IMG/VR virus record: IMGVR_UViG_3300020183_000008
Span: 91,271-155,270 of that record
Strand: one strand, 5' to 3'
DNA: 64,000 nucleotides
Source of the DNA: a virus
Shown in pieces: positions 34,027-43,910 of this stretch (positions are counted from its first letter, which is position 1; the number at the start of each line of letters is the position of its first letter). The notes beneath the pieces are model-generated. The model saw only the letters and a program-made list of their open reading frames with translations. It was not told the origin of the DNA and ran no database searches. The translations under genes and the position numbers were made by a program.

Positions 34027-35280
34027 ATGAGCGTATCAAGAGAATCATTTGACATATCAAAAGGCTACCTCGAAGTTCAGTTCAATCAGGATGTTCCTCT
34101 TTTGGACTCAGAACTGAATGAAGCGCAAAAGATTATCCGTTCTTCTATTGAAGATACTAGAAGAGCTGGGTTCGGTACAGCATACGCAGGTGATGAATGG
34201 CGTGTTGTCGTAAGCCCTGACACGAACAGTATTGTTGTAAAAAAAGGCACTTTTTTCCATAATGGCTACGCTGTCCGTTTGCTCCAAGATGTGACAATCG
34301 GATTTCTTACGACACCTGTGACAGATCGTGTCGATACAGTTTTCTGTGAATATTATTTTGGTACAGTTGATGCGACTCTCGATTCAGACATGCTTGATCC
34401 CGCTGTAGGGCTAGAAACATCACAGCGAATCAAACTCTTCTTTTCTATCCGCGTAGGTGAAGGTGTTGCTTTCCCTGTACCTCAAGGTAACAGGTTTTAT
34501 TTTCAGCTTGCAACACTAAGACGTGAAGCCGCAAATCCTAATATCACTGAATCTATGATTGTCGATGACCGATACAGAACAGTTCATACCTATGTTGTTA
34601 ATGGAGCTGAAGTGAAATCCGCAGGTGGACTTGCGGTTTCGGTGACATCAGGTCAAGTACGTGTAGCGGGAAACGATTACTTTGTAGAATCGAACCAACC
34701 TACGATTTCTCTGCCGGGAAATTCGACACGCTATCTCATAATGGCGGGTGAAACTATCTCTCAAGTCGCTCTATTACCTACTTCTTATCATGTGGTTCTT
34801 GCAAGAATCGTAACTGGAAGCTCAGGTATCAATATCATAGAAGATAACAGGGTGTTTCAACCTGTTATTTATGCTCAACCACGAGTGCAACCTGATGTGA
34901 TTGACCCGAACCCTGAGACAGGTGTCGATAAGCAAAGTTATATGGCAGGTGAAGCCGTTCAAAAATTTGGTTTGGTTTATCTGACATCTACATCAAATGT
35001 GGTTCGCAAGGCTTCAAATATTTCAAGCGCAACAGCTCCAGTTGTTGGATTGGCTCTAACTCCTCTCGCTGCAAATAACGAAGGTTCTTTCCTACGTCGA
35101 GGTCAAGTCTATAATCCTTCATGGAATTGGACTCTAGGACTTCCGATTTTTTTGGGATTAGATGGTAATATGACGCAAACACCACCTTCAGCGGATCTAA
35201 CAATTATACAAAAAGTAGCCATGCCCGTGACGCCATCAACGATTGAATTCAATCCTAGCTTTTTTACTGTGAGGAATTAA
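34027..35280 (+). CDS. Tail fibre/baseplate protein with VPLLDSELNE N-terminus
   Basis: The 417-residue protein starts after AAGGGG. Residues 1-40 (FDISKGYLEVQFNQDVPLLDSELNEAQKII) match the N-terminal motif of phage fibre proteins of the DUF4815 type. Beta-rich sequence follows. Residues ~300-390 (AGEAVQKFGLVYL...GLALTPLAANNEGSFLRRGQVYNP) resemble decoration-type beta domains. It heads an operon of four fibre proteins and shares its N-terminal motif with the minus-strand genes at 1-4147. Confidence 0.7.
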   Translation: MSVSRESFDISKGYLEVQFNQDVPLLDSELNEAQKIIRSSIEDTRRAGFGTAYAGDEWRVVVSPDTNSIVVKKGTFFHNGYAVRLLQDVTIGFLTTPVTDRVDTVFCEYYFGTVDATLDSDMLDPAVGLETSQRIKLFFSIRVGEGVAFPVPQGNRFYFQLATLRREAANPNITESMIVDDRYRTVHTYVVNGAEVKSAGGLAVSVTSGQVRVAGNDYFVESNQPTISLPGNSTRYLIMAGETISQVALLPTSYHVVLARIVTGSSGINIIEDNRVFQPVIYAQPRVQPDVIDPNPETGVDKQSYMAGEAVQKFGLVYLTSTSNVVRKASNISSATAPVVGLALTPLAANNEGSFLRRGQVYNPSWNWTLGLPIFLGLDGNMTQTPPSADLTIIQKVAMPVTPSTIEFNPSFFTVRN

Positions 35281-35283
35281 GAG

Positions 35284-38256
35284 ATGGCGCTAGAAAAATA
35301 TCTAGTCGTAAGACCGGATGGACAAGTCGAAAAATCTAAGTCAGTTGATAAAATTGATTCTAGGTCATCATCGTTTTTCGCAGCTACCCCTTCAGTTTCA
35401 CCATCTAAAGGGTTTACTATTCTTGGTGGCTACGCGGTAATCCTGAGAAATTTTGTGTCGATAAGCGATACAAACATTTCGATGGGTATCGGTGGTACTC
35501 ACGAAACTGAGTCGATTCCGGCTGGGTATTGGAATCAAGCGGCTTTCAGCGTGACTCAAAATGGAACAATCGTAAAGACCGAAGGTACACCCGCTGCAAC
35601 AAAAGAAGCTGTAGTGCCTCCTGTATTTCCTTTCGGGACGTTACCTATTTGTTTGGTGACTTATCAGGACAGTGGCTCTGGATCTGCGGGGACAATTAAC
35701 GATCTGAATCCGGCTGAGATTATCGATAGAAGACCGTTTTTTTACGGATCCTATAATCAGCCGCTCGACTATACCGATGCGATTTCAGATTTTAAGATTG
35801 ACCCTACATTTCCTGCAAGCACAGACTTGATCGTTCGATTCGGTCATATTTATTTTTCTAACGGTCAGCTTGTTGAACTACCTGAAACAGTGCTTCCACT
35901 CGGCACAGGTGGTACGTATGAAGTACCCGCGAGCCCCGCAAATCAGTTCCGCGTGGGGGTTATTTGCCTCACCCAATATAGCTCAATCGAAATAGTTTGG
36001 TCGGATCCGAATGCTGATGATATGGCACTGGTTAGACCGAATCTGCCCCGAGGAATCATTCCCCTCGCCGCTGTGACCGTTCGGGATAACGGTTCCGCAG
36101 TCGTCGGATCGATCCGCCCAATCAGCAATGAGAACATTTCAGATACCCGACCCTCGACTTCAGCTATGTTGGGTATTCTCAGAGCAGATGACCTGAATTA
36201 TGTAAAAGTTCAGTCGATGTTTCCCCCAGATAAAAGAATTACCATCAACGGGGGAATCATTTACCCATCAGCAGGACTTCTGATTGATTATGAAACTGAA
36301 ATCCTTGATTTCGGTACAGGGGTAAATCAGTTAACACCGCTGAGTAATGGTTACTGGAAACGCATTCTTATTTCATTAGATGCTGCTGGGAACACGCTTC
36401 TATTTTACTCCGCTGAAAGCAGTGACCGCGCTTCCCTAATCAACCCAATCATCCCTAAAAATGTCATACCTCTCGCGTACGTTGATGTTCAGGATGACTT
36501 TGCTGGGTTAGCCGGAAGTATCCGCCCAATCAAAAACGAGCATATTCGGGATATCCGTCCTTGGCTTGGTGCTTCTGGCAGTGGCGCAGGCGGTGTGACA
36601 CCCGCTTCATCCATTTATAGTGATTACCTTAACACATCATCTTGGGAACAAGGTTTTTATGAAGATTTCCAAGATGATGATTTGATCGATACAGATAATA
36701 CGACCGGTGATGTTGATGTTTTAGTTGACAATAATTGTACACTACAACCAGGTCAAAAAATCACAACTCTCGACATTTACGACAATTTCGCAGGTCTTGT
36801 ATCGATTGATCGTGGATTAGTTATTATTGATGCGGATAATGTGAATGACCTAAGCGTTGAACTAACGAATAACGGTGGTTTAGACTGGTTTACCGTTCAG
36901 GAAAAAGGTGTACTTGAATTTACGACGAGTGGTCTTGATTTAAGGCTCCGTCTCACGAATCAAGGTTCCTCCGATGTGGTTATCTCTAATTACGGTGTTT
37001 TTTACAACGATGATGAGATAAGTCCATCCTTTCTCTTTTCAAACGAGCGTCTTCCGTTGTTCCAGACTATTTTGGGGTCTGATCCTGAAGTCTCAGGTAC
37101 AACAGTTACTCTGAAGGATGGTCGGCAATACCCTATCGGTGAAAACGCACTGATGGTATTCAAAAATGGTTCCCTTCTTCCGAAGGATTCCACTCTCACC
37201 ATTTCCAATTCGTACAGAGAATCAAGCATGACATCGATTCAACTCCAAACGGGGTTGAATCCATCGGATCGCTTAGATTTAGTGATGCCTGCCGGTTACT
37301 TCGGTCAGACAGTGGCTCAATTTCAATCTACTCTAAGCGGTCTTGTATCTTCCAAGCATATTGTTGATGGTCTTGTCCGTACTCCATCTGAAGGTACAAG
37401 CCCTGATGTTCAAACATCTGTTAATAATGACTTAGACCCATCTGATGGTGGAAATATTCTGCTAGAGACACAGACTCATAATATTTCAACCGCAATTCTT
37501 ATTTCTAATAAGCCTACCTACATTTATGCTAAGTCACGTAAAGCGACTCTTCAGTGTTCATCTAGTTATTCATCATCAATTTTGAATATTCAAGATAACT
37601 CTGAATTTCAGTTGTCTAACGTAACTATTCGATCGGCTTCATACGCTTCATCAGCTAAAGGCATCAACTTATCAGGAACATCACCTGATGTTGTTATTTC
37701 AAATTGTGTGTTTGAAAATCTAGGAGTCGCAATCAATGTTGCATCCGGTTGTAACAGGCTTATCATCAGGGATTGCAAGTTTATAAATTGCGGAAAAGCT
37801 GTTGTCGGATCTTCAAGAGTACGGCTAGTGAACTGTGAATTAAATGGTTCAACTAACGGAACTGAGGGAGTTTTGTTTAGTGGTGAGTCAGTCATCAACA
37901 ACAATATCATCAAGAACTACTCGACCTTCGGTTTAAGAGCACAAGGTTCATCCGTTATTTCAGGTAACGCTGTATCCTTGTGTGGGGTTGGTATCCATTT
38001 GAATTCTAGCGCAGATGAAACCGTGGTTGCAGATAACATCGTTAAAAGTTGTACTACAGCGGTTCAGTCTGATGCCGATTCCAGTGTTATCAAAGCTAAT
38101 ATTTGTAAATCAAATTCAACTGGAATTATTCTCAATGGTATTGAAAACATACTTGAGTCTAATGTTGTAACTGACAATTCCGTGGATGGTATTGTGATTG
38201 GAGCCTCTGCCACAGGAAACGAAATTGGTAACAATGTTTTGGTGAGGAATCCATAA
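35284..38256 (+). CDS. Long tail fibre/spike with C-terminal parallel beta-helix
   Basis: The 990-residue protein has repeated internal domains: segments with IIDRRPFF, ISDTRPST and IRDIRPWL each preceded by IP/GSIRPI wording mark three similar ~140-residue units in the first half. From ~residue 720 the sequence becomes a right-handed beta-helix (ISNCVFENLGVAINV, IIRDCKFINCGKAVV, ADNIVKSCTTAV, LESNVVTDNSVDGIVI). Such helices bind or cut surface glycans. The stop overlaps the next start (TAATG). Confidence 0.75.
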   Translation: MALEKYLVVRPDGQVEKSKSVDKIDSRSSSFFAATPSVSPSKGFTILGGYAVILRNFVSISDTNISMGIGGTHETESIPAGYWNQAAFSVTQNGTIVKTEGTPAATKEAVVPPVFPFGTLPICLVTYQDSGSGSAGTINDLNPAEIIDRRPFFYGSYNQPLDYTDAISDFKIDPTFPASTDLIVRFGHIYFSNGQLVELPETVLPLGTGGTYEVPASPANQFRVGVICLTQYSSIEIVWSDPNADDMALVRPNLPRGIIPLAAVTVRDNGSAVVGSIRPISNENISDTRPSTSAMLGILRADDLNYVKVQSMFPPDKRITINGGIIYPSAGLLIDYETEILDFGTGVNQLTPLSNGYWKRILISLDAAGNTLLFYSAESSDRASLINPIIPKNVIPLAYVDVQDDFAGLAGSIRPIKNEHIRDIRPWLGASGSGAGGVTPASSIYSDYLNTSSWEQGFYEDFQDDDLIDTDNTTGDVDVLVDNNCTLQPGQKITTLDIYDNFAGLVSIDRGLVIIDADNVNDLSVELTNNGGLDWFTVQEKGVLEFTTSGLDLRLRLTNQGSSDVVISNYGVFYNDDEISPSFLFSNERLPLFQTILGSDPEVSGTTVTLKDGRQYPIGENALMVFKNGSLLPKDSTLTISNSYRESSMTSIQLQTGLNPSDRLDLVMPAGYFGQTVAQFQSTLSGLVSSKHIVDGLVRTPSEGTSPDVQTSVNNDLDPSDGGNILLETQTHNISTAILISNKPTYIYAKSRKATLQCSSSYSSSILNIQDNSEFQLSNVTIRSASYASSAKGINLSGTSPDVVISNCVFENLGVAINVASGCNRLIIRDCKFINCGKAVVGSSRVRLVNCELNGSTNGTEGVLFSGESVINNNIIKNYSTFGLRAQGSSVISGNAVSLCGVGIHLNSSADETVVADNIVKSCTTAVQSDADSSVIKANICKSNSTGIILNGIENILESNVVTDNSVDGIVIGASATGNEIGNNVLVRNP

Positions 38257-39077
38257 TGTCGCTCGTTAAAATCAGCGGGATCAGAAAACTTAGAAAAATA
38301 CGCACACCTCGTGATGCTGACTTGGCAGGAGGGGTGTTCAATTTCAACTTGTATAACGGTTCCGATGGATCTGGACCTGGAAATAAAATTTTTCAAACAA
38401 GTAGAAATTTCGTCGTCGATGATAAGTCTTTGATGGTATTCAAAAACGGTGAGTACATGTATGAAGGTGTCGACTACCAAATCCTCGATGCTAGAACCAT
38501 ATTATTTACCGGAACCATCAACAGCTCAGATAAAATCGCTCTGATTGTAAACGGCGGTACTATTCTGAGGGATAACTCATCAACTAATACGTTTAATATC
38601 AATCAGCTTGCAGGAGACCTTTATAAAAATGGAACAGGGTATTTAACAAACGCAGGCAACAAATTTTTCGCTCCAAATTACAGTATTCAATCCTTAACAT
38701 CAACTGTTCATGCAGTTGTAGGCGCGAACGGTACTCATGACAACCTACAGTCTGCTATCAACGATGTTAGCGCAGGTTCGCGCATTCTTATCGATACAGG
38801 CACCTACACTTTATCATCGGCTGTGAATGTGAATAAACAAAACTTAACAATCGAGGGTGTTGGAAGAGGTGCTCTTCTCACAGGCTCAGGTGTTGGTTTG
38901 AATATTACAGCAGCAGGTGTCCTCGTTGAAAAAATAAAATTTCAAGGTTTTACGACAGCTCTCTACATTCGTTCAGAAAGCTGTATGATCAATAGAAATT
39001 GGTTCAGCGGAAATACTACAGATATTGACTATTCAACCGTTACAAAGATTGTAATGGAAGGAAACATTCAGGAGTGA
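38256..39077 (+). CDS. Tail fibre/spike protein with short beta-helix module
   Basis: The 273-residue protein has an N-terminal adaptor part with LMVFKNGEYMYEGVDY (also seen as LMVFKNGSLLPKD in the previous protein) and a C-terminal ~100 residues reading as a beta-helix start (NLQSAINDVSAGSRILIDTGTY, LTIEGVGRGALL) and ending KIVMEGNIQE. The same module closes the next gene. It is probably a branch of the same host-recognition structure. Confidence 0.65.
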   Translation: MSLVKISGIRKLRKIRTPRDADLAGGVFNFNLYNGSDGSGPGNKIFQTSRNFVVDDKSLMVFKNGEYMYEGVDYQILDARTILFTGTINSSDKIALIVNGGTILRDNSSTNTFNINQLAGDLYKNGTGYLTNAGNKFFAPNYSIQSLTSTVHAVVGANGTHDNLQSAINDVSAGSRILIDTGTYTLSSAVNVNKQNLTIEGVGRGALLTGSGVGLNITAAGVLVEKIKFQGFTTALYIRSESCMINRNWFSGNTTDIDYSTVTKIVMEGNIQE

Positions 39078-39086
39078 TTGTAAAGC

Positions 39087-40982
39087 ATGGCTAACATCGG
39101 TTTAAAACTAAAAGGAAACGCTGTTACCGAAGATGATAGCATACTATCGCTCCGGCTTCTTGAGCCTACATGTACGGAAACAGATACAGTTATCACTGTT
39201 AGGTCTGCTACTGCGGTAAAACAAAACGGTCAAACCGTAAAAGCATATACAGTCCCTAGAAAACCATCTGACTTCACAGGTGGATCTTTCGACTTCAGCA
39301 CTGTTTCATCAAGTATACCTGCAAATAATTTCTGCTACGCCTTAGTCACGATCAATTCAATCGACCAAATCGAAGTCGTGCTAGGTACCCCTGCTTTAAC
39401 TCTCGGTGCAGCCACTCTTCCAACGACCGCAAACTATCAAGTCGCCTTGGTCAAGTTGAAAAAAGGTGCTCTAAATCTCGATCCTATCACGAATACAGAC
39501 ATCACGGATCGTAGAGCAACCAACCAAATCAACGACCAACCTATTTTTTATGCGACAGGTGAAGAACTTGTATCAGAGCAGTACCTTGCTCAAATCGCTG
39601 ATAATTTCGTTGCTTTCCCTAACACCGATGATAGCTCTGTCGATTTCGGTACCAATAAAACATCTGTTAGTCAGTACGCCGCATCTAACTTGTTAACACT
39701 GAATTACAGCACAAGAACAGGTACAATTTCTGGTGATACAGAATTAGTTCTCTCATCCGCACCTAGTTTTTCAGTGCGTGTTGGCTGTTGGGTTCGATTA
39801 GGCTCTTCTTTTTCGAGAATCGTTACTGTTACGAATCAAACTACATTCACTTTAGCTACATCTCTCACGAACGGTTCCGGTACATTTATCATCTTGGAGC
39901 CTGTTTATACGAAAGATTTAGTGACAGAAGTTGGCAACGCGAGTCAACAAACTCGACTCTCAGATGTCTTCACCTCAAACGTAGATTCGGTTATTGTAGA
40001 CTACGATGACAGCTTATCTTTAGGTGATATTGATTGGGATGGTGGCACCCCGAACGTAGTTTGCTTGGTCTCAAATGGGAATGTGGATAATTTTATATCT
40101 GCTGTTCGACCTTCGACAAAGAACGGTTCCTTAGTTGAAACTTTCACTAACACGCCATCGAATAATCTTACTCTGGTATTCTTACCGAATATCACGACCG
40201 GTAACGGAACAGTAAATTTACTTTGGTATTCTTGCTTCCTATTTAAAGATCCTTTCATTTTCAACGGTGGTATTTTAAGCCAATCTTTTGGTTACACAAC
40301 ATCTGCCACGGGTCTAAACTGCGCCTTCAGTGTTGATAGCGGTAAAACGGTTATAACCATCACGAACAACTTCCCTAACTATGTCATGAATGTAAATTCA
40401 GGGACTCCGTTTGGTGACTTGATTGTTGAAGATTTTGGTATCGAGATACCTAGACGTACAGTAGGTGTCACCGATGACAACTTGCCTTATTACACCGAAA
40501 CAGCTTTCAACAAAATCACTCTTTGGGAAGACCTTAGCACTTCAACTCGTCAAATCACGATTAAACGTAGAACGGGAACACAGGATGTTTCATCTACGAA
40601 TAGTTTAAGGCTGAATGCTCAATATGAAGCTATTGTCGGGTCTTCTGCTAATGTGACAGCCGGAATCGCCACGCATTCCACTCTACAGTCTGCCATCGAT
40701 GCTCTAGCCTCAGGATCGCGGATACTTGTGCTTGCAGGTACCTACTCAGGTAACACCACTCTAAGTAAAAATGACATGACCATCGAAGGAAAAGGGAGAG
40801 CTACTATCCTCAGCGGAAACCTTACCATTTCAGGATCAGGTAATAATGTTTCCGGATTTAAGGTAGGCGGTGATCTAGTTTTGACAGGTAGTAATTACTG
40901 TTTTGTAAGATGTTGGCTTTCATCGACTTCAGTTTACACCCCAGGTGGAGCTGGTAATTCAGTCTCAAATATTCAAGAGTAA
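39087..40982 (+). CDS. Tail fibre/spike protein with shared C-terminal beta-helix module
   Basis: The 631-residue protein begins with a fibre-type domain (KAYTVPRKPSDFTGGSFDFS, DITDRRATNQIND). From ~residue 530 it shares the module of the previous gene: STLQSAIDALASGSRILVLAGTY, DMTIEGKGRATIL, and ends SNIQE like the GNIQE end of its neighbour. The repeated cassette suggests duplication and exchange of receptor-binding tips. Confidence 0.7.
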   Translation: MANIGLKLKGNAVTEDDSILSLRLLEPTCTETDTVITVRSATAVKQNGQTVKAYTVPRKPSDFTGGSFDFSTVSSSIPANNFCYALVTINSIDQIEVVLGTPALTLGAATLPTTANYQVALVKLKKGALNLDPITNTDITDRRATNQINDQPIFYATGEELVSEQYLAQIADNFVAFPNTDDSSVDFGTNKTSVSQYAASNLLTLNYSTRTGTISGDTELVLSSAPSFSVRVGCWVRLGSSFSRIVTVTNQTTFTLATSLTNGSGTFIILEPVYTKDLVTEVGNASQQTRLSDVFTSNVDSVIVDYDDSLSLGDIDWDGGTPNVVCLVSNGNVDNFISAVRPSTKNGSLVETFTNTPSNNLTLVFLPNITTGNGTVNLLWYSCFLFKDPFIFNGGILSQSFGYTTSATGLNCAFSVDSGKTVITITNNFPNYVMNVNSGTPFGDLIVEDFGIEIPRRTVGVTDDNLPYYTETAFNKITLWEDLSTSTRQITIKRRTGTQDVSSTNSLRLNAQYEAIVGSSANVTAGIATHSTLQSAIDALASGSRILVLAGTYSGNTTLSKNDMTIEGKGRATILSGNLTISGSGNNVSGFKVGGDLVLTGSNYCFVRCWLSSTSVYTPGGAGNSVSNIQE

Positions 40983-40986
40983 AATT

Positions 40987-41580
40987 ATGAAAAAGTATGC
41001 TAATCAAAGTCAATCGGATACTGATATTGAAAACAGAAAGTACGACACTACTTTTGAAAGACCTCCGCGCCATGACTTGAGAAGAGATCATGCACCCTTG
41101 CGTGATCCAGACCTACAGTCTGAAAAAATTCAGAAAAGAAAAGACTTGGGAGGTACATCCGTTTACCAACCAAAGAACAAAAGAGCCCAAGACAAAGGGC
41201 AACCGCAACAATTAAGATCTATTTCTGGTTTTGAGCCAAAGTTGGAAAATCTTCAAAGTTTAATTTCAATCGAAACAAAACTCGACATCTGTTTGAAATA
41301 TTTAAGTCAAGCGATGGGTGAATTTATCGCTCTTAAATCAGTGGATGTGAGCCACGATGGTAAATTAGGTGGAAAAGGTTTTGTTATGGAAATCCCAGAG
41401 ATGCGCGAACGGATGTACCATTGTGTCGAGTCCATCTCATCTCTTATTGATACTTTGTACGATGAAACGAGAGCTAAACATTGGGATTGCTTCAAACAAG
41501 AACAAAAATCTGATGAAAGCACAGAGAACCCTGAAGACAAAATAGCTTACCTTTTGCGTAAGGCTGTGACTAATACATGA
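40987..41580 (+). CDS. Unknown protein at start of head module
   Basis: ATG 40987 is taken because the longer frame (40945) overlaps the fibre gene without an RBS. The ~197-residue protein is charged and probably disordered for its first 85 residues (NRKYDTTFERPPRHDLRRDHAPLRDPD), then helical (residues 90-180). It is coupled to the peptidase gene by ATGA. Composition fits a virion-associated or scaffolding accessory protein. Confidence 0.5.
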   Translation: MKKYANQSQSDTDIENRKYDTTFERPPRHDLRRDHAPLRDPDLQSEKIQKRKDLGGTSVYQPKNKRAQDKGQPQQLRSISGFEPKLENLQSLISIETKLDICLKYLSQAMGEFIALKSVDVSHDGKLGGKGFVMEIPEMRERMYHCVESISSLIDTLYDETRAKHWDCFKQEQKSDESTENPEDKIAYLLRKAVTNT

Positions 41581-42086
41581 TTGCTATACGAGTCGCTGAA
41601 CGATGGGTGGAGTTAGCCTATCCAAAAATAAATGTTGATGCCTACGTTAAAAAACTAAACGATGGTAGTTATCAAAGTTTATTTCAAAGCACTTACAATA
41701 AATTGCCTACGAAATGCAAGGAAATCCTTAGAGGTATCTCTGTACACTTATGCGGTGACCCGCTGATGAAGGCTGTAGTAGGACAAGATGGTGTTTTAGG
41801 CTTCTGTCGTCCTAAGGAAAAAAGAATCTTATACAACGTACAAAGATTCGAAGAGAGCCACAGAAAATCAGAAGATTTTGAATCTTTAGTTTACCATGAA
41901 ATAGCTCATTTTATGGTGCACCATTTTTCAGACAAAGAAAAAGCATTTTATTTTAAATTATTTGGAGTTGAGCCTGTCACATCAGGTGAACCTGAAGCTG
42001 ATGGGTTTGTAGCCTATATGAAAGGTCTCGCTCCGTATAAAGTCAACGAATTTTGGTCTTGGTGGGCTGTTCAAGGAATAAACTAA
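41577..42086 (+). CDS. Putative zinc metallopeptidase (HEIAH motif) in head module
   Basis: The 169-residue protein begins MIAIRVAERWVELAYP, the recurring helix, then has VYHEIAHFMVHHF near residue 105 (HExxH) and EPEADGFVAYM about 30 residues later, a plausible third ligand. It is unrelated in surrounding sequence to the HEIGH protein at 6162. The N-terminal helix suggests it may be packaged in the capsid. Its substrate is unknown. Confidence 0.6.
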   Translation: MIAIRVAERWVELAYPKINVDAYVKKLNDGSYQSLFQSTYNKLPTKCKEILRGISVHLCGDPLMKAVVGQDGVLGFCRPKEKRILYNVQRFEESHRKSEDFESLVYHEIAHFMVHHFSDKEKAFYFKLFGVEPVTSGEPEADGFVAYMKGLAPYKVNEFWSWWAVQGIN

Positions 42087-42125
42087 CTTAGTATTTTATA
42101 GGTTTGTATAACCTAGGGGTCTATT

Positions 42126-42827
42126 ATGAGTAGAGACAGAATTGCTGAAAATATCTTGAAGAAAACTTTAGATGATAGGGTCATCTATAAAGAAACAGAA
42201 CCCACACAAGTGGATGGCAGTGAATATTTTCATAAAGGTCAAGTTCTTGATAGCGGTGACCAGAAATCTGTTCATCCTGAAACAGTAAAACCATCGCAGA
42301 TTTCAGAAGATCATCTTGAAGAGATTGCATCTGAAACGGTGAAAAATTTAGATAAACAAATGCTTGATTATAATCAAGAAGCGGCTGTTGAATCTGCTTT
42401 GGTTTTAACTATCCGCGATTTCATGGGTGGTTTGTACGATGGAAAAATCGATGCTGAAAACTATTTACAGTTAAAAGGTTTAGTAAAAAAGATGAAAAAG
42501 ATTGGAACTATCAGAACGGCTTCGTATTACACGAGCAAACTAGACAAGATCGCAAATGAAATTAGAGAAATGGTCGTCTCAGGTGAAATCAGCCCTGATT
42601 TGGGGTACGAACTTGAGCACGCACTTGATGAAGTCAGCGATGAAATCGAAAAAGATGTGACTGCATCGGTATTCGAAGATCATCAACTAAAAATTCTTAA
42701 AGATACTGTAAAAAACCCAAATAAATCACTTTTGGGCGGTCCTGATGCTGATGAAGCAAAAAAGATATTGAAGAAAAAATTCAAATTCACAGATAAACAG
42801 ATTTCGGATTTAGAAAATAAAAAATAA
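42126..42827 (+). CDS. Head-module protein with TASYYTSKLDKIANEI domain at C-terminal side
   Basis: The 233-residue protein has an acidic N-terminal half and, near residue 135, RTASYYTSKLDKIANEIREMVVSG followed by SPDLGYELEHALDEVSDEIEKD. This ~50-residue domain is nearly repeated at the start of the next protein. The final 50 residues are Lys-rich. It is likely a virion or scaffold-associated protein. Confidence 0.5.
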   Translation: MSRDRIAENILKKTLDDRVIYKETEPTQVDGSEYFHKGQVLDSGDQKSVHPETVKPSQISEDHLEEIASETVKNLDKQMLDYNQEAAVESALVLTIRDFMGGLYDGKIDAENYLQLKGLVKKMKKIGTIRTASYYTSKLDKIANEIREMVVSGEISPDLGYELEHALDEVSDEIEKDVTASVFEDHQLKILKDTVKNPNKSLLGGPDADEAKKILKKKFKFTDKQISDLENKK

Positions 42828-42852
42828 ATTTATTGATTATAAGGAGGTATTT

Positions 42853-43197
42853 ATGAAAAGAACGGCTTCGTATTACACGAGTAAACTAGACAAGATTGCA
42901 AACGAAATCCGCGCTCTTGTAGTCGCAGGTGAGTTGAGTCCAGAGCAAGGTTATGAACTTGAATACTCACTCGATGAAATCAGCGATGATATTGAAAAAG
43001 AAGCATCTGCTCTCGAACATGAAGCTGATGAAGAATACATGGAAGGCTTCGGAAATGACCCAGCTACGATCGAAGCTGATAAAGATGAAGAATACATGGA
43101 AGAATTTTCCAACAAAGGTCAAAACGCATTCGAAGAAATGAAGAGTGCATCGAATAAACTTGATGCTCGTAAATTAGCTCAAAAGCGTAAGGCATAA
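42853..43197 (+). CDS. Small head-module protein, paralogous to previous domain
   Basis: The 114-residue protein, with AAGGAGG before ATG 42853, starts KRTASYYTSKLDKIANEIRALVVAG, almost identical to the internal domain of the upstream gene; the nucleotide sequences also match closely (42516-42560 versus 42859-42903). The rest is acidic, with a repeated DEEYMEGF/DEEYMEEF unit. A local duplication is evident. Likely abundant given its strong RBS. Confidence 0.6.
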   Translation: MKRTASYYTSKLDKIANEIRALVVAGELSPEQGYELEYSLDEISDDIEKEASALEHEADEEYMEGFGNDPATIEADKDEEYMEEFSNKGQNAFEEMKSASNKLDARKLAQKRKA

Positions 43198-43202
43198 TTG
43201 AT

Positions 43203-43910
43203 ATGGGTAAAATTGCAGGACAAAACAATAACATGGTAAATGCCACTGACTTTGCTGTCAGTGATGTGGTAAAAAGTGTTTCACAAGACCTCGCTGCAAA
43301 CCATGTTGGCGTTGTCACGCACATTTTACCCAAGTCAAATAAAGTTAACGTCCAATGGGCTTGGGGTAATAAATCAGAGTCTCCTGAGACTTTGATCAAG
43401 GTTCCAAAAGATTGGTACCCGCCAAGCGCCATAACCGATACATCATACTCAACTTGGGAAACAGACAAGAGCGAAAAGATGTTCGGTAAACTTCCGAGCA
43501 ACAGACGGGCATCTATCGCTTCAAAGATCGCTCTGCGTTTCACTGATAAAGAAGCTGCCGGACTCAAGTCTGAAAAATGGCTTGACCATAAATTTGAAAG
43601 TTCTTCGACGAAAACTCCTGAATTTAAACAATTCGCTAGAGACTTTTTATCCGACATCAAAAAAGTATGTGATGGGTATGAAATTGTTGAAAAGAGCGTT
43701 GGTCATTTTTATGTGAGCGGATTCTTGAAAAAAGAAGGTAAATACTTCTATTTCTCGATTTCCGATGTGCGCAGTTTTCCAGGTGAATGGTTCAACAATA
43801 TTCTTGTTCGCACTGCAAAAAATGAAAAAGACTATACAGGTGGTTCGAACAATTACGCAAAGCTCACAAATTTGAAAGATAAACTAGATTACCTTTTTAA
43901 GAGTGAATAA
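43203..43910 (+). CDS. Unknown head-module protein with internal RRASIASKIALRF helix
   Basis: The 235-residue protein has an N-terminal beta-rich part (VVTHILPKSNKVNVQWAWG, an SH3-like look), a middle segment SNRRASIASKIALRFTDKEAAG near residue 100 that matches the recurring helix motif, and a C-terminal alpha/beta domain. It may carry a processed linker in the middle. It ends in an ATG overlap with the next gene (TAATG). Confidence 0.5.
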   Translation: MGKIAGQNNNMVNATDFAVSDVVKSVSQDLAANHVGVVTHILPKSNKVNVQWAWGNKSESPETLIKVPKDWYPPSAITDTSYSTWETDKSEKMFGKLPSNRRASIASKIALRFTDKEAAGLKSEKWLDHKFESSSTKTPEFKQFARDFLSDIKKVCDGYEIVEKSVGHFYVSGFLKKEGKYFYFSISDVRSFPGEWFNNILVRTAKNEKDYTGGSNNYAKLTNLKDKLDYLFKSE

